From: Neobacillus sp. PS3-34
GTDB taxonomy: Bacteria > Bacillota > Bacilli > Bacillales > Cytobacillaceae
Length of the DNA stretch: 64,000 nucleotides
Direction of reading: 5' to 3'
Assembly: GCF_030915465.1 (NCBI RefSeq)
Contig: NZ_CP133267.1
Location: forward strand, 4,701,001-4,765,000
Part shown: positions 27,382 through 37,834 of the stretch, one piece after another
Layout of the letters: every line of letters begins with the position of its first letter
Position numbering within the stretch: the stretch's first letter is position 1
Notes under the pieces: generated by a model
The model's database searches: none
The model's input: only the letters and a program-made list of their open reading frames with translations
Told to the model about the DNA's origin: nothing
Made by a program: the position numbers and the translations under genes

Positions 27382-28752
27382 ACACCTTTTCCTCCTTCAA
27401 TTCTTTAATAAAAATCTGTAGAGAATTTTCAAGTATCCTTATCATTTCATCGATCTCATCAGTTGTAACTGTCAGAGGCGGGGTAATTAATAAATGGTCT
27501 CCAAGGCATCCGTTTATTGATCCACTGCCCGGATAAAACACCGCACCAAGCTCCATCGCTATACTATTAATTCGCTCAGAGGCGTGGATTTCACTCTTAA
27601 TTGGTGTTCCCTTTTCTCCATCAGCAGCTAATTCAATTCCCAATAGAAGTCCTTCTCCACGCACATCGAATATGATTGGAGATCGTTTTTTCAGCGCCAA
27701 TAGCTGTTCCTTCAGGTAATCACCTACAACTTGAACCTTGGCCACGATATTTTCTCTTTCATAAATAGTTAACACAGACAATCCTGCAGCGACTGAGACT
27801 GGGCTGCCACTGTACGTGGATCCATGAACAAATTTGCCCTTGCCATTTTGAATTAAGCTATCGACAATCCGATCATGAACAACCATGCCAGCAAGAGGGG
27901 CATAGCCAGCGGAAACTCCCTTTCCGAATGTCATAATGTCAGGGGTTATCCCGAAGTGCTCGATGCCAAAGTCCTTACCAGTTCGTCCAAAACCCGTCAT
28001 TACCTCATCCACAATTAAAACAATATTGTACTTGTCACAGATCTTTCGAATCTTTTTAAAATAAGATTCCGGGGGACTGACTGCACCAAGCTGACTGCCG
28101 ACAATTGGCTCAGCAATGAAGGCAGAAACCTGGTCTGGCCGAGTTCCAGGACAACGCTTTCAAAATCGCGGACACATGACCAATTTTCCTTATAATCACA
28201 ATCCTCTTTTTCTCTCTGATAGGGACATCGTTTACAATTCGGAGAATGAATATGGCTGAAATTCATTAGGTTTGGTGTATAAACCTGACGGCGCTTAATA
28301 TCTCCACCTGCTGAAAGAGATCCAAACGTGTTTCCGTGATAGGATTGCCACCTGCCGATTACGATGTGTTTTTCAGGTCTACCTTCATCCCTATGAAACT
28401 GCCTTGCCAGCTTTATAGCACTTTCATTTGCTTCGGACCCACCACTTGTAAAATAAACCTTGTTCATGGAATCCGGTGCTAGTTTTGCAATTTTTTCAGC
28501 AAGCTTGAACAATACCTCCGTTTCAAATCTCATCGTATGTACGAAGGCAGCCTTCTTGGCTTGTAATGCCATGGCATCAGCTATTTCTTCCACACCATGG
28601 CCTAAGTTTGCAGCAACGGCACCTGAACAGGCATCAATATAGCTTTTTCCGTTCTCATCATATAGATAAATTCCTTTACCGTGGGTGATAATAGGATACG
28701 TTTTTGAAAAGTCCCTATGGAACACATAATCTTCTAATAGCTCTCTTTCCAT
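27365..28752 (-). pseudogene. Second class III aminotransferase, split by a 1-base frameshift near 28138
   Basis: The first fragment contains DACSGAVAANLGHGVEEIAD, VYFTSGGSEANESAIKLARQF and GRWQSYHGNTFGSLSAGG. Adding a base at GGCC/AGACC resumes with QVSAFIAEPIVGSQLGAVSP and VDEVMTGFGRTGKDFGIEHFG, then MTFGKGVSAGYAPLAG with the PLP lysine. Together they form a complete enzyme of about 460 residues. A Cys insertion (C-x2-C-x8-C-x7-C) lies at about residues 185-205. The start at 28752 has AAAGGTGGTG upstream; the open frame starts at 28788. Intact apart from the indel, so a sequence error is likely. Confidence 0.85.
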
Positions 28753-28809
28753 TCTTTCACCACCTTTGCTATTCTTTAACACTGGCATTTGTAATGACTA
28801 GTCAATCAT

Positions 28810-29466
28810 TCACCATACTCCCTTCACAACAGTGTTCAATGAAACCTTGAAGCTTGCCTCCGTATGTTTTTTTACGTGATCAATCGTTATTTCAGGTGCT
28901 GTTTCCTTTAAGACGAGTCCTTCATCATCCACTTCAAATACGGCAAGTTCAGTAATAATGAGATCTGCCTTTCGTTCAGAAGTCATCGGATACTGAAGCC
29001 ATTTTACAATTTTTGATTCCCCTTCTTTTGTAGTATGAAGGGTTGTAACGATGACTTTTCTCGAGCCTTCCAGCAAGTCCATTGCTCCCCCTACCCCCAG
29101 CACACTTTTACCAGGTACAGCCCAATTTGCCACTCTTCCTTTTTCGTCTACTTGAAGCACCCCAAGAATAGAGACATCTACATGACCACCCCGAATCATC
29201 GCAAATGATGAAGCACTGTCAAAAAATGATGCTCCAGCCTCCACTGTCACTGGCAGCTTTCCAGCATTCACTAGCTGTTTATCCACTTGTTCTGGCTTCG
29301 GGGAAGGTCCAACACCTAATATTCCATTTTCAGAATGGAGAAACACTTCAATATCAGGTGGTACAAAATCTGCGACCTGCGTTGGAATGCCAATACCGAG
29401 GTTCACAATATCTCCATCCTCGAGAGCCTGTGCTGCTCTCCTTGCAATAAATTCTTTTGGGTTCAT
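28810..29466 (-). CDS. scoB: 3-oxoacid CoA-transferase subunit B
   Basis: This 218-residue beta subunit of a class I CoA-transferase has [15 protein letters not shown] and the catalytic-glutamate motif [11 protein letters not shown] near residue 45, then [21 protein letters not shown] and [19 protein letters not shown]. The enzyme moves CoA from succinyl-CoA to a 3-oxo acid. Its ATG overlaps the TGA of subunit A (ATGA). In this cluster it could activate a 3-oxo acid or other acid produced by the dehydrogenase. Substrate inferred from family only. Confidence 0.92.
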   Translation of the reverse strand: MNPKEFIARRAAQALEDGDIVNLGIGIPTQVADFVPPDIEVFLHSENGILGVGPSPKPEQVDKQLVNAGKLPVTVEAGASFFDSASSFAMIRGGHVDVSILGVLQVDEKGRVANWAVPGKSVLGVGGAMDLLEGSRKVIVTTLHTTKEGESKIVKWLQYPMTSERKADLIITELAVFEVDDEGLVLKETAPEITIDHVKKHTEASFKVSLNTVVKGVW

Positions 29467-30124
29467 GGCATTTCCAGCTCCTTCATTACGATATAGTCAA
29501 CGAATAGGTGTGGGATTACGATTTCCTCAGGTGAAAGTTCACCCACTTTAACGATTTCATCTACTTCCACAATGACTACCTTTGCTGCCGTTGCCATATT
29601 CGGATTAAAGTTCCTGGCTGACTTTGTAAAAACTAAGTTGCCGAGTTCATCCGCCTTATGCGCTTTAATAAGGGCAAAATCTGCCTTTAAGGACGGCTGG
29701 AAAATATATTTTTTTTCATCTATTATTCTTTCTTCCTTACCAGCAGCAATTAAAGTTCCTGCACCAACTGGCGTAAAAAAACCAGCAATGCCGCTCCTCC
29801 TGCTCGAATGGCCTCAGATAAGGTACCTTGTGGAATTAGCTCAATCTCTAACTCCCCCATTTGATATGCCTTTACTACGTCTGGGTTAGAGGTAAAATAA
29901 GAACCGATTCCCTTTCTCACTCTTTTGTTCCTTACGAGTACACCCAGCCCTCTGCCTGGTTCACCTAAGTTATTACTTATAATCTCTAATTCTTTTACTT
30001 CCGAAAGAAACAAGGAGTGGATTAACGTTAACGGGCATCCAACTAAACCGAATCCACCCACCATGATTCGACTTCCGTCTTTAATTAATGAAGCAGCTTC
30101 ATTGGATGAGATCAGCTTTTTCAT
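29463..30124 (-). pseudogene. scoA: 3-oxoacid CoA-transferase subunit A, split by a 1-base frameshift near 29791
   Basis: The N-terminal half reads ISSNEAASLIKDGSRIMVGG, ISNNLGEPGRGLGVLV and GELEIELIPQGTLSEAIRAGG. Restoring one G in GCGG/CATT (GGG reduced to GG) gives IAGFFTPVGAGTLIAAGKEE, then KADFALIKAHKADELGNLVF and a C-terminus ending [10 protein letters not shown] that overlaps the scoB start by ATGA. Full length is about 220 residues, normal for ScoA/AtoD. RBS GGAGG before 30124. Most likely intact in vivo. Confidence 0.87.
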
Positions 30125-30201
30125 TCGGTTTCCTCCATTTAGCCATTCTATTTTTATTCAAAAAAGCGAAGAAGAAAATATGCATGATTTAACATCTATC
30201 A

Positions 30202-31427
30202 TTACGTATGTGCCTGTGCCCACCTGCTCCATAAACCCTCCAGGTCCTTTCTTGCTTCTGAAACGTTTGGATGGAACTTAATATCGGATAATTTTCTGCT
30301 ATGTTCCACAAAAGAAATCGATTCTTCAATATCTGTCTCATTAATTTTTCCAATTTTCAATCTTTTGCAGATAGACTTACCTGCTAATGTTCCCTGTGCC
30401 ATAGCAACTTTTGCTCCCTCAATTCCGGTAATATTTCCAGCAACAAAAAGATTGGGAACTGTTGTTTGAAGCTCTTTATTATGTAATGGCACCGTACCTG
30501 ATAATCCTTCCAACGTAACAAATTTACATCCTACCGTTGCCGCTAGTTCGTATAATGGGCTAAGGTTCCGGAGACACAGACTGTATCGGCCTGGATGACC
30601 TTTTGTTCTCCAATAGGGTTTCCATCTACATCAATCTTAGAAATTGTTACACTGTCCACCTCTTGAGTCCCATTTATCTTAAGGATTGTGTGCCTTAAAT
30701 GGATAGGAATTCCCCACATTTTCATTCCCTTTGGCGGGTAATATTTGGCAGCAATCTTTCTCCCGGTTTTCGTTTTTAATAGCTTGCCTGCAAATCTAAT
30801 CATTTTAGAAGGAGCAAAATCTGTCATCTTATTTAACGTTTCTAGCTGTAATAGCGGGGAAGCATAATTGGAGAATGGACTATGTGGAAGCATGTAAATT
30901 CCTATTACATCCGCTCCGGCAAGCTTCAGGGACCGTGCAATTGATAGTGACAGAATATCAATGCCTATAACGATTACTTTTTTTCCTGGCAATACTTGAT
31001 ATACATTTGTCATCACTTGTGCCGCACCAATGGATAGCACACCTGGCAATGTCCACCCAGGAATCGGTATTGGCTTTTCAACAGCACCAGTAGCAAGCAA
31101 TACACAATCTGCTTGGATTTCCATTCCTGGTTCATTCTGGACCAAATCAGAAATGTGCACCTTCCATCCTAGTTCCAAGCCCCAAACCTGCTTATTAGAA
31201 AGAATGGTAACGTTGGCTGCTAGGGCAGTTTGTCTTAATTTTTGAGCATTCTCGAATCCCTTCCACCACTTTGAATGATTTCCCTCTTGATGCAGTTGAC
31301 CAAGCAATTTTCCTCCTGGTGTTGGATGATCATCGATTACTACGACATTCCCGCCTCTAGATCCAATTTCGATGGCTGCAGATAAACCAGCAGGACCTCC
31401 CCCAACCACTACCACATCCACTTTCAT
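30202..31427 (-). pseudogene. NAD/FAD oxidoreductase, HcnB/opine-oxidase subunit A-like, frameshift near 30558
   Basis: A GxGxxG FAD motif (VVVGGGPAGLSAAIEIGSRGG) opens the protein and a second dinucleotide motif is near GKKVIVIGIDILSLSIARSL. The domain order and the motifs LATGAVEKPIPIPGWTLPGV and, after the break, ELAATVGCKF then NLFVAGNITGIEGAKVAMAQGTLAG match HcnB, OoxA and hydroxyproline-dehydrogenase subunits. Restoring one C in GCCC/ATTA joins the parts. The start at 31427 follows AAAGGGGGGAAG. These enzymes oxidise secondary amines or glycine-like substrates together with the neighbouring iron-sulfur and oxidase subunits. Confidence 0.85.
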
Positions 31428-31447
31428 TTTCTTCCCCCCTTTCATAT

Positions 31448-31750
31448 TTAGACCATTTCAGTAAACGTTTCTTTAGAAAAATAGTGATCCCCTGCTTGAA
31501 CGGGTGTCGTACAAGCTTTCAATAATCCTATTTTCGGATGATAGATTCTGCATTCATAGCACTGTCCGATTCCACAATACATGCCTCTTGGTTCATTATT
31601 CTTTTCACTATTTCTTAAAGCCTTGACGCCATTAGCCCATAATGCAATTGCGATTGTATCTCCTTCTCTTGCTTGATAAAGTTTATGATTAAAAGAAAAC
31701 GAGATGGTTTTTGTAGAGCGGGAGGAAAGTAAAGGATGTTGAATCCTCAT
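31448..31750 (-). CDS. 2Fe-2S ferredoxin-like subunit (HcnA-like)
   Basis: This 100-residue protein carries the plant-type ferredoxin cysteines in MYCGIGQCYECR and a later Cys in LLKACTTPV. It matches HcnA, the small subunit of hydrogen-cyanide synthase/opine-oxidase-type dehydrogenases, which relays electrons from the flavins. The ATG overlaps the TGA of the upstream BFD-like gene, and the HcnB-like gene follows within 20 bases, so all are coupled. Confidence 0.87.
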   Translation of the reverse strand: MRIQHPLLSSRSTKTISFSFNHKLYQAREGDTIAIALWANGVKALRNSEKNNEPRGMYCGIGQCYECRIYHPKIGLLKACTTPVQAGDHYFSKETFTEMV

Positions 31751-32026
31751 ATCGAATTCTCCTTTCGCACTATTTTGGCTAAGGAAACAGGACGAACTGG
31801 CTGGTGAAAGGTTAGTTGACTCGGGCTATCATCACTTTCCTTATGAAAAGTTGGCAGCATTGCCTCCAATAATGGTCTGCATATCCTGCCCTGGCACAGT
31901 CCCATCCCCGCCCGGGCTGGCCATTTTCATTTCCTGACTTGTGGTGGCACCGGCATTGATAGCATCTTGGATATCGTCAATTGTTACTTCTTCACAACGA
32001 CATATGATTAAAGAATGATTACACAT
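31747..32026 (-). pseudogene. BFD-like (2Fe-2S)-binding protein, 1-base frameshift near 31915
   Basis: The N-terminus holds ICRCEEVTIDDIQDAINAGATT. Removing one base in the run at 31914-31916 gives MASRAGMGLCQGRICRPLLE, completing the C-R-C ... C-Q-G-R-I-C pattern of bacterioferritin-associated-ferredoxin-like domains. About 92 residues. In opine-oxidase systems this domain is usually fused to the HcnB/OoxA subunit; here it is a separate gene. It overlaps the upstream oxidase by 8 bases and the downstream ferredoxin by ATGA. One of the few insertions among the indels. Confidence 0.8.
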
Positions 32027-33289
32027 TTTGTTTCCCTGCCTTCTTTTTCGACCGGGCTACTGAAAAACAGGAAAGAATGGGGTCGTATATTGGATTTGCT
32101 ATTCCATTAAATTGATAAGTTAAGCAAGTTGCGATGAGTTTGCCCATGACGGCAGACATACCATATCCATGGCCATTATAGCCTGCAGATATAAACGCAT
32201 TTTCGAGTGAGGTTAATTGCCCAAAATACGGAAGATGATCGTCAGTCAGTTCAACAGTTCCGGCAAATGCTCTAATCAATTGTTTATTGTGATAGCTAGG
32301 AAAAATTTCTAGTAATCTGTTCGATAGAAACTCTAATGCATAGTTTGTATTCGAAACATCGTACCCATTTGTTTCCCAAGGGCCCCTCCGCCAAATAAAA
32401 TATTGCCAGCGTGAGTTTGTCGTAAATATAAAGAATTCCCAGTAACAAATGGGTGAATCCTCCGTTTATTAACAATCTCAGATACAAGAATTTGAGAACG
32501 TCTAGGCTTGACAACAACTGGTTCGTTTAGCATTTTACTAATTTCAGTTGTCCATGGACCACAACATAACAGAAAGGCATCCGCTTGAAAATTTCCTTTA
32601 TCAGTAATAACATAATCGATGGTTTTATTACTTATTTTGAAATCAAGGACCTCACAATGATTAATCACGGTAGCTCCATGTTCTTTTAAATACTTTAGTA
32701 AACTAGTAACCGTTGTAAAAGGATAGCTTTGCCCATCTGTTTCGCTGAACAACCCCATTTTTATTTCGGCTGTTAGATCCGGAACCGTGCTTTTCAAATC
32801 AACTGGAGAAAAAACCTTAACCTTCAAGCCCGCTGTATTGTATAAATCATGTGCTGCCAAGAGTTTTTCTTGTTCTACATCGTTTCTAGCAACCATTACG
32901 TGGCCAGATGAAGCATATTTCGTTTCAATTTTTTCTTGTTGAAGCGAACTCCAAATCTCTGCGGCCAACCGTGCGAAGGGTATTTCGGATAACTCCCTGC
33001 CTAAAGAGAGCACTCCGCCTCCATTCCTTCCAGAAGCGGCTCCTCCAAATGATTTTTTTTCTAAAATCGTGATGGCATATCCACATTTCAGCAAAAAAAG
33101 TGCCGACATTAGCCCAACAATTCCTCCGCCAATAATGGTGATATGCGTATTTTTCCGTTTTAAATAAGGAGGATCGGAAAGAAATTCTTTTAAATGATTA
33201 TAAGTCTCTATTGCTTGAATAGCTGTTTTACTAGTCTCTTTGTCTAGCTGCAGACTTAATAAACTTAGACGATCCATTTCTTCCTTCAT
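32019..33289 (-). pseudogene. FAD-dependent oxidase (DAO family, HcnC/opine-oxidase subunit B-like), frameshift near 32365
   Basis: Residues about 48-75 (THITIIGGGIVGLMSALFLL) form the FAD-binding dinucleotide motif, and GGAASGRNGGGVLSLGRE is typical of the DAO/glycine-oxidase fold. Restoring one G in ATGGG/TAC continues as YDVSNTNYALEFLSNRLLE and then IRAFAGTVELTDDHLPYFGQL and FISAGYNGHGYGMSAVMGK. Total is about 423 residues with a longer N-terminus than usual. It should be the amine-oxidising catalytic subunit. Gene overlap of 8 bases with the BFD-like gene shows tight coupling. Confidence 0.85.
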
Positions 33290-33331
33290 ATATATTTACT
33301 TCCTTTGGCAATTTTTTCGAGACCTCATTTT

Positions 33332-34096
33332 TTACCTAACTAAACGTAAAAAAGAAATGAGTCTCTCGCTTTTCGGATTGGTCAAGACTTCTTTAGGGTC
33401 ACCTTGTTCCTCGATGACACCGTCGGCCATAAAGATTACCCTGTCGGCCACCTCTCGTGCAAAGCCCATTTCATGAGTGACAACGACCATTGTCATTCCT
33501 TCTAATGCTAATTGCCTCATTACTTGCAAAACTTCCCCAACCAATTCAGGGTCTAACGCTGATGTAGGCTCATCAAAAAGCATAATCATAGGATTCATGG
33601 CAAGTGCTCTGGCAATGGCTACACGCTGCTGTTGTCCTCCAGATAGTTTTTTCGGATATACATCTTTTTTATCCTTCAAGCCTACTTTTTCCAAAAGCTT
33701 AATGGCTTCCATTTCCGCTTCAGCTTTATTCTTATTCAGTACTTGAATGGGACCAACCGTTACGTTTTCTATTACAGTCATATGGGGAAATAAATTAAAT
33801 TGTTGAAACACCATCCCCACTTCCTGCCGAACCTTGCTGATGTTCTTAACAGAATTGTCTAATTTAATATCGTCGACGATGACATTTCCGCTCGTTACCG
33901 TTTCCAGGCGATTGATACAGCGGAGCAAGGTGCTTTTCCCTGAACCGCTTGCACCAATTAAGGCCACAACCTCACCTTTATAGATTTGAAGATCAATTCC
34001 TTTTAATACCTCTAAATGACCAAAGCTCTTATGAAGATTTTCAATTAGAATAATGGGAGATAATGGGCTCGCTTCTTCGATCTCCATAGCTTCCAC
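33332..34096 (-). CDS. Polar amino acid ABC transporter ATP-binding protein
   Basis: A 254-residue ATPase with Walker [10 protein letters not shown], signature [16 protein letters not shown] and Walker [13 protein letters not shown], of the GlnQ/HisP class. The GTG start at 34096 has TAGGAGG at good spacing. It follows its permease by 11 bases and precedes the oxidase by 42. The system should import an amino acid or opine; the adjacent oxidase module suggests the imported compound is its substrate. Confidence 0.92.
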   Translation of the reverse strand: MEAMEIEEASPLSPIILIENLHKSFGHLEVLKGIDLQIYKGEVVALIGASGSGKSTLLRCINRLETVTSGNVIVDDIKLDNSVKNISKVRQEVGMVFQQFNLFPHMTVIENVTVGPIQVLNKNKAEAEMEAIKLLEKVGLKDKKDVYPKKLSGGQQQRVAIARALAMNPMIMLFDEPTSALDPELVGEVLQVMRQLALEGMTMVVVTHEMGFAREVADRVIFMADGVIEEQGDPKEVLTNPKSERLISFLRLVR

Positions 34097-34107
34097 TTCG
34101 TTTCCTC

Positions 34108-34766
34108 CTAGCGTTCACTTATAGACATTCGCTTTTCAATCTTGTGCAAAATAAAAGTAAAAATGGTTGTCATCACCAGATAGAAACCAGCAGCGACAAG
34201 ATAGAATTCAATAAACGCAAAATTCGTTGATGCAAATCGCTGTGACACCATCATTAATTCGGATACGGTTACAAGTGAAGCCAGCGATGAATCCTTCAGC
34301 ATTGCGACAGCTTGGTTTCCGAGGGAAGGAACACTGACCCTAAGGCGTGTGGAAGGATGATTTTTTTCATGATGGCAGGATATCTCATACCTAATGATTC
34401 GGCAGCCTCCATTTGTCCCATTGGAACGGACATAATACCACCACGATATATTTCTGCAATATAGGCAGCTGCATTCAACCCTAATGCGATGACGGAAGAA
34501 ACAAATGGTGATAGCTCAATCCCTATTTGCGGCAATCCGAAATATACAAGAAACAATTGAACCAGCATAGGCGTCCCACGGATAATCCAAATATAGAATT
34601 GAGCAATATAGGACAAGATCTTTATTTTGGAAATCCTCATTAATGCAATGACAAGACCAAAAACAAGGCCTAGTATTATGGATACTAGCGACAGTTGAAT
34701 CGTTACAACTGCCGCCTTGACCAAGAATGGTATATACTCGCTTACTAAACTAAAATTAAGCATCAT
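34108..34766 (-). pseudogene. Polar amino acid ABC permease, split by a frameshift near 34339
   Basis: The first part (LVKAAVVTIQLSLVSIILGL, IWIIRGTPMLVQLFLVYFGL, AESLGMRYPAIMKKIILPHA) and, after one restored base in TTAGGG/TCA, NQAVAMLKDSSLASLVTVSE form a complete HisM/GlnP-type permease of about 219 residues with five helices and the EAA loop. Eight bases after the binding-protein gene. Probably intact in vivo. Confidence 0.85.
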
Positions 34767-34774
34767 ATCTCTCC

Positions 34775-35587
34775 TTAGCGAATATCCTCACCGAACCATT
34801 TCTTACTAATTTCTGCGTATGTTCCATCATCCATCATTGATTTAAGCTGTTTGTTGATTTCAGCTTTTAATGCTTCTTCATGCTTGTTTAATGTAATTCC
34901 AGCAGCATCCTGGAACATCATGCCTCCAACAGACTTAAACCCGTATCCTTTTTCTTTAATCATTCTTGAACCAACTGCTTTATCTGTAATAACTCCCTCG
35001 ACTCGTTTATTGGCCAAATCCTGGAAGGTCAAAAGATCACTTTTATAATTCACAACATTTGCCCCAAGCTCAGTGGCCTTCTTTTCAAATGTCGTACCAA
35101 TGGCAACGCCGATTTTTTTACCTTTAATATCTTTTTCAGGATCTTTAATATCTGAGTTATCCCCATTTACAAATAATTGTGCACCTGTATGATAATACGG
35201 ATCCGTAAAGTCTACTTTTTGTTTCCGTTCTTCCGTGATTGCCATACTTGAGAGAATAATGTCGTATTTTTTTGTCAGTAATCCCCCGATAATGGTATCC
35301 CAAGGAGTCGGTACATAATTAGGCTTAACGCCCATTCTTTTTGTAATTTCATTGGCAATATCCACATCGAAACCTATTAATTTATTATTACCATCAAAAT
35401 AGTTAAACGGAGGATAAGCACCCTCGATTCCAATATCAATAACACCTTTTTTCTTAATATCTGCAAGGATTCCAGAATCCTTTTTAGCACCCTCTCCTCC
35501 ATTACTTGTGGTTTTAGAACTGCTTCCACACGCAGCTAGCATCATAATTAAACATAAGGCCATGAAAATGAAAATAGGTTTCTTCAC
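34775..35587 (-). CDS. Amino acid ABC transporter substrate-binding lipoprotein
   Basis: This 270-residue family 3 binding protein has a lipoprotein signal (LCLIMMLAACGSS; the Cys at about 20 is lipidated). EGAYPPFNYFDGNNKLIGFD, SMAITEERKQKVDFTDPYYHTG and GVITDKAVGSRMIKEKGYGF are typical of the amino-acid group. The GTG start has TAGGAGG seven bases before it. The Pro in YPP and the Asp in GFDVDIA are ligand-site positions for an alpha-amino-carboxylate, consistent with an amino acid or opine ligand. Confidence 0.9.
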   Translation of the reverse strand: MKKPIFIFMALCLIMMLAACGSSSKTTSNGGEGAKKDSGILADIKKKGVIDIGIEGAYPPFNYFDGNNKLIGFDVDIANEITKRMGVKPNYVPTPWDTIIGGLLTKKYDIILSSMAITEERKQKVDFTDPYYHTGAQLFVNGDNSDIKDPEKDIKGKKIGVAIGTTFEKKATELGANVVNYKSDLLTFQDLANKRVEGVITDKAVGSRMIKEKGYGFKSVGGMMFQDAAGITLNKHEEALKAEINKQLKSMMDDGTYAEISKKWFGEDIR

Positions 35588-35659
35588 ATTGGTTCCTCCT
35601 AAAGTGTTGTGGATTACTGACTTTAACCTTTCAAAACGATTTTTCCTATTGCTGCAGAA

Positions 35660-36826
35660 TTATTTCCTTTTCTCTAGAAATTCCGAACGAATTTTATCCT
35701 GTAACACCTTGTCTTTTATCACTTTTAATCCTGTTAACGCCATGGCTTTCGCGGCTAACAGCATCGTCTCGTATGCTTGGCTTGTATTGCACATTTCGGC
35801 AAATTCAACCGTATGCCCAGGAACAAATTGGTCGGTCAATGATAATACGGGATGAATGGCAGGGACGACGTTGCTTACATTCCCCATGTCAATGGAGCCC
35901 ATCCCTTCTTCATATTGAGAAGGATCAATAAAATGTAATTCATCTAAACATTCTTGAAAAACATCTCCTAACACTCGATTGCTTTTCATTGCTTCATAGG
36001 AATGGCCAATTTTCTTAACTTCAAGTTCAGTTCCAGTACTTAACGCTGCAGCCTGCGCACAGTTTTTAACCTTTTCTACAAGTTCTTCAAGATAGGCATT
36101 ATCCTGAGAGCGGATACAAAATTCAGCAACTGCACGTTCAGGAATAATATTGGTAGCTAATCCACCTTCTTTAATGATTCCGTGTATTCGCACATCAGGT
36201 TTCACATGTTGACGCAAGGCATTAATCGCATTAAAGGTTTGGATGACCCCATCAAGTGCATTTCTGCCCTCCCATGGCTCTGAAGCAGCATGCGCTGTTT
36301 TACCATGAAAGATAAATTCAAAGGAATGAAAGGCGAGAGAATGAACATGAATTTCTGTACTGAATCCGGGATGAAACATCATCGCAAGGTCTACATCATC
36401 GAAGACACCCGCATTTAACAAGTCAATTTTGCCGCCAGTACCCTCTTCATCCGGTGTACCGATGACAGATACCCGATAAGGAATCCCCTCTTCTTTTAAA
36501 CTGTCAGCTAACATCACACCTGCAGCAACACTCGCCATGCCAATTAAATTGTGTCCACAAGCATGCCCGATCTCTGGGAGTGCATCATATTCAGCACAGA
36601 ATGCGACGTGATAGCCTTCTTCCCCCATTTCGTAACTTGCTAGATAGGAAGTTTCTAGGCCCCCAACCCCTTTGGTGACTGCAAAACCCTTTGACTCTAA
36701 ATAATCACACATGATAGACGACGCAAATCTTTCTTGCAGCCCTAGTTCCGGATGTGCGAATATTTGCTTGCTCAAATGGATCACTTCGTTTCGTTCTCTA
36801 TCTAAAACCTGATTAAGTCTATCCAA
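35660..36826 (-). CDS. M20 family amidohydrolase/peptidase
   Basis: At 388 residues it belongs to the M20D/amidohydrolase group (indole-acetyl-amino-acid hydrolases, HipO, AbgB-like). Metal-site motifs include ECDALPEIGHACGHNLIG-like AFCAEYDALPEIGHACGHNL, DEEGTGGKIDLLNAG and the dimerisation domain FIFHGKTAHAASEPWEGRNALDG. It would hydrolyse an N-acyl or dipeptide amide bond in the cytoplasm. TTG start with AAGGGGGAG. It sits between the dipeptide importer and the amino acid importer. Confidence 0.88.
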   Translation of the reverse strand: MDRLNQVLDRERNEVIHLSKQIFAHPELGLQERFASSIMCDYLESKGFAVTKGVGGLETSYLASYEMGEEGYHVAFCAEYDALPEIGHACGHNLIGMASVAAGVMLADSLKEEGIPYRVSVIGTPDEEGTGGKIDLLNAGVFDDVDLAMMFHPGFSTEIHVHSLAFHSFEFIFHGKTAHAASEPWEGRNALDGVIQTFNAINALRQHVKPDVRIHGIIKEGGLATNIIPERAVAEFCIRSQDNAYLEELVEKVKNCAQAAALSTGTELEVKKIGHSYEAMKSNRVLGDVFQECLDELHFIDPSQYEEGMGSIDMGNVSNVVPAIHPVLSLTDQFVPGHTVEFAEMCNTSQAYETMLLAAKAMALTGLKVIKDKVLQDKIRSEFLEKRK

Positions 36827-36850
36827 AATTTCTCCCCCTTGCTCGGTTGA

Positions 36851-37834
36851 TTAAACAAGATGACAAGCAACATGATGACCCGGCTTCACTTCTTTTAATA
36901 CAGGTTCCTCTGCTTTACATTGATCGATCGCAAATGGACAGCGCGGATGAAATCGACAACCCGTTGGGATTCTACTCGGGTTTGGCGTTTCCCCTTTTAG
37001 GATCATTCTTTCACGATTTTTTAATTTTCTAGGGACAGGCATCACGCTAACCAGCGCTTTTGAATAAGGATGAAGACATGAACCAGCAATGAGTTCAGCG
37101 TCACCAACCTCGACTATTTTTCCTAAATACATGATGGCAATTCGATCTGAAATGAGCCATGCTAATGATAAATCATGGGTTATAAAAAGATACGAAATTC
37201 CTTTTTTATCACGTTGTTCAACCATCAGCTTTAAAATATCGGCTCTGATGGAAACATCCAGCATGGAAACAGGCTCATCAGCTACTATGAATGAAGGATT
37301 TAAAATTAATGCACTTGCAATGACAATTCTTTGTCTTTGTCCACCACTTAATTCATGAGGATATTTATACAGGAATCTTTCTGCTGGCTTTATGCCGGCG
37401 TTCTCTAATGCTTGTATGACCCGTTCTTTTTTTTCATCCTCTGATGAGATGAGTTTATTAACCACTAAAGGTTCAGCGACAATATCCATAATGATATTTC
37501 TTGGGTTAAGGGATTGGTACGGGTCTTGAAAAATCATTTGAGCTTTTTGACGGAACGATTTCAATGCTTTTTTGTTTTTTTGAGAGATAGACTCTCCTTC
37601 AAAAAGGATTTCTCCATCGCTTTGGTGCGTAAGACTTAATAATGCTTTACCAGTTGTTGTCTTCCCGCTCCCACTCTCTCCAACAAGTGAAACAATTTCA
37701 CCTTTTTTTATGACCAAATCAATCCCATCTACCGCTTTCACTAGATTCTTTTCTTTTGAAAAAAAATCTTTTAAAAAACCTTGGTGTCCATCAAAATGAA
37801 CCTTTAAACTCTTCACTTCAACAACATTGCTCAC
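36851..37834 (-). CDS. Oligopeptide/dipeptide ABC transporter ATP-binding protein (OppF/DppF-like)
   Basis: A 327-residue ATPase with Walker A GESGSGKTT, signature LSGGQRQRIVIASALI, Walker B FIVADEPVSMLD and the C-terminal oligopeptide-transporter Cys region RFHPRCPFAIDQCKAEEP. The GTG start overlaps the OppD stop (GTGA), so translation is coupled. Partner of the OppD-like ATPase. Confidence 0.92.
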   Translation of the reverse strand: MSNVVEVKSLKVHFDGHQGFLKDFFSKEKNLVKAVDGIDLVIKKGEIVSLVGESGSGKTTTGKALLSLTHQSDGEILFEGESISQKNKKALKSFRQKAQMIFQDPYQSLNPRNIIMDIVAEPLVVNKLISSEDEKKERVIQALENAGIKPAERFLYKYPHELSGGQRQRIVIASALILNPSFIVADEPVSMLDVSIRADILKLMVEQRDKKGISYLFITHDLSLAWLISDRIAIMYLGKIVEVGDAELIAGSCLHPYSKALVSVMPVPRKLKNRERMILKGETPNPSRIPTGCRFHPRCPFAIDQCKAEEPVLKEVKPGHHVACHLV

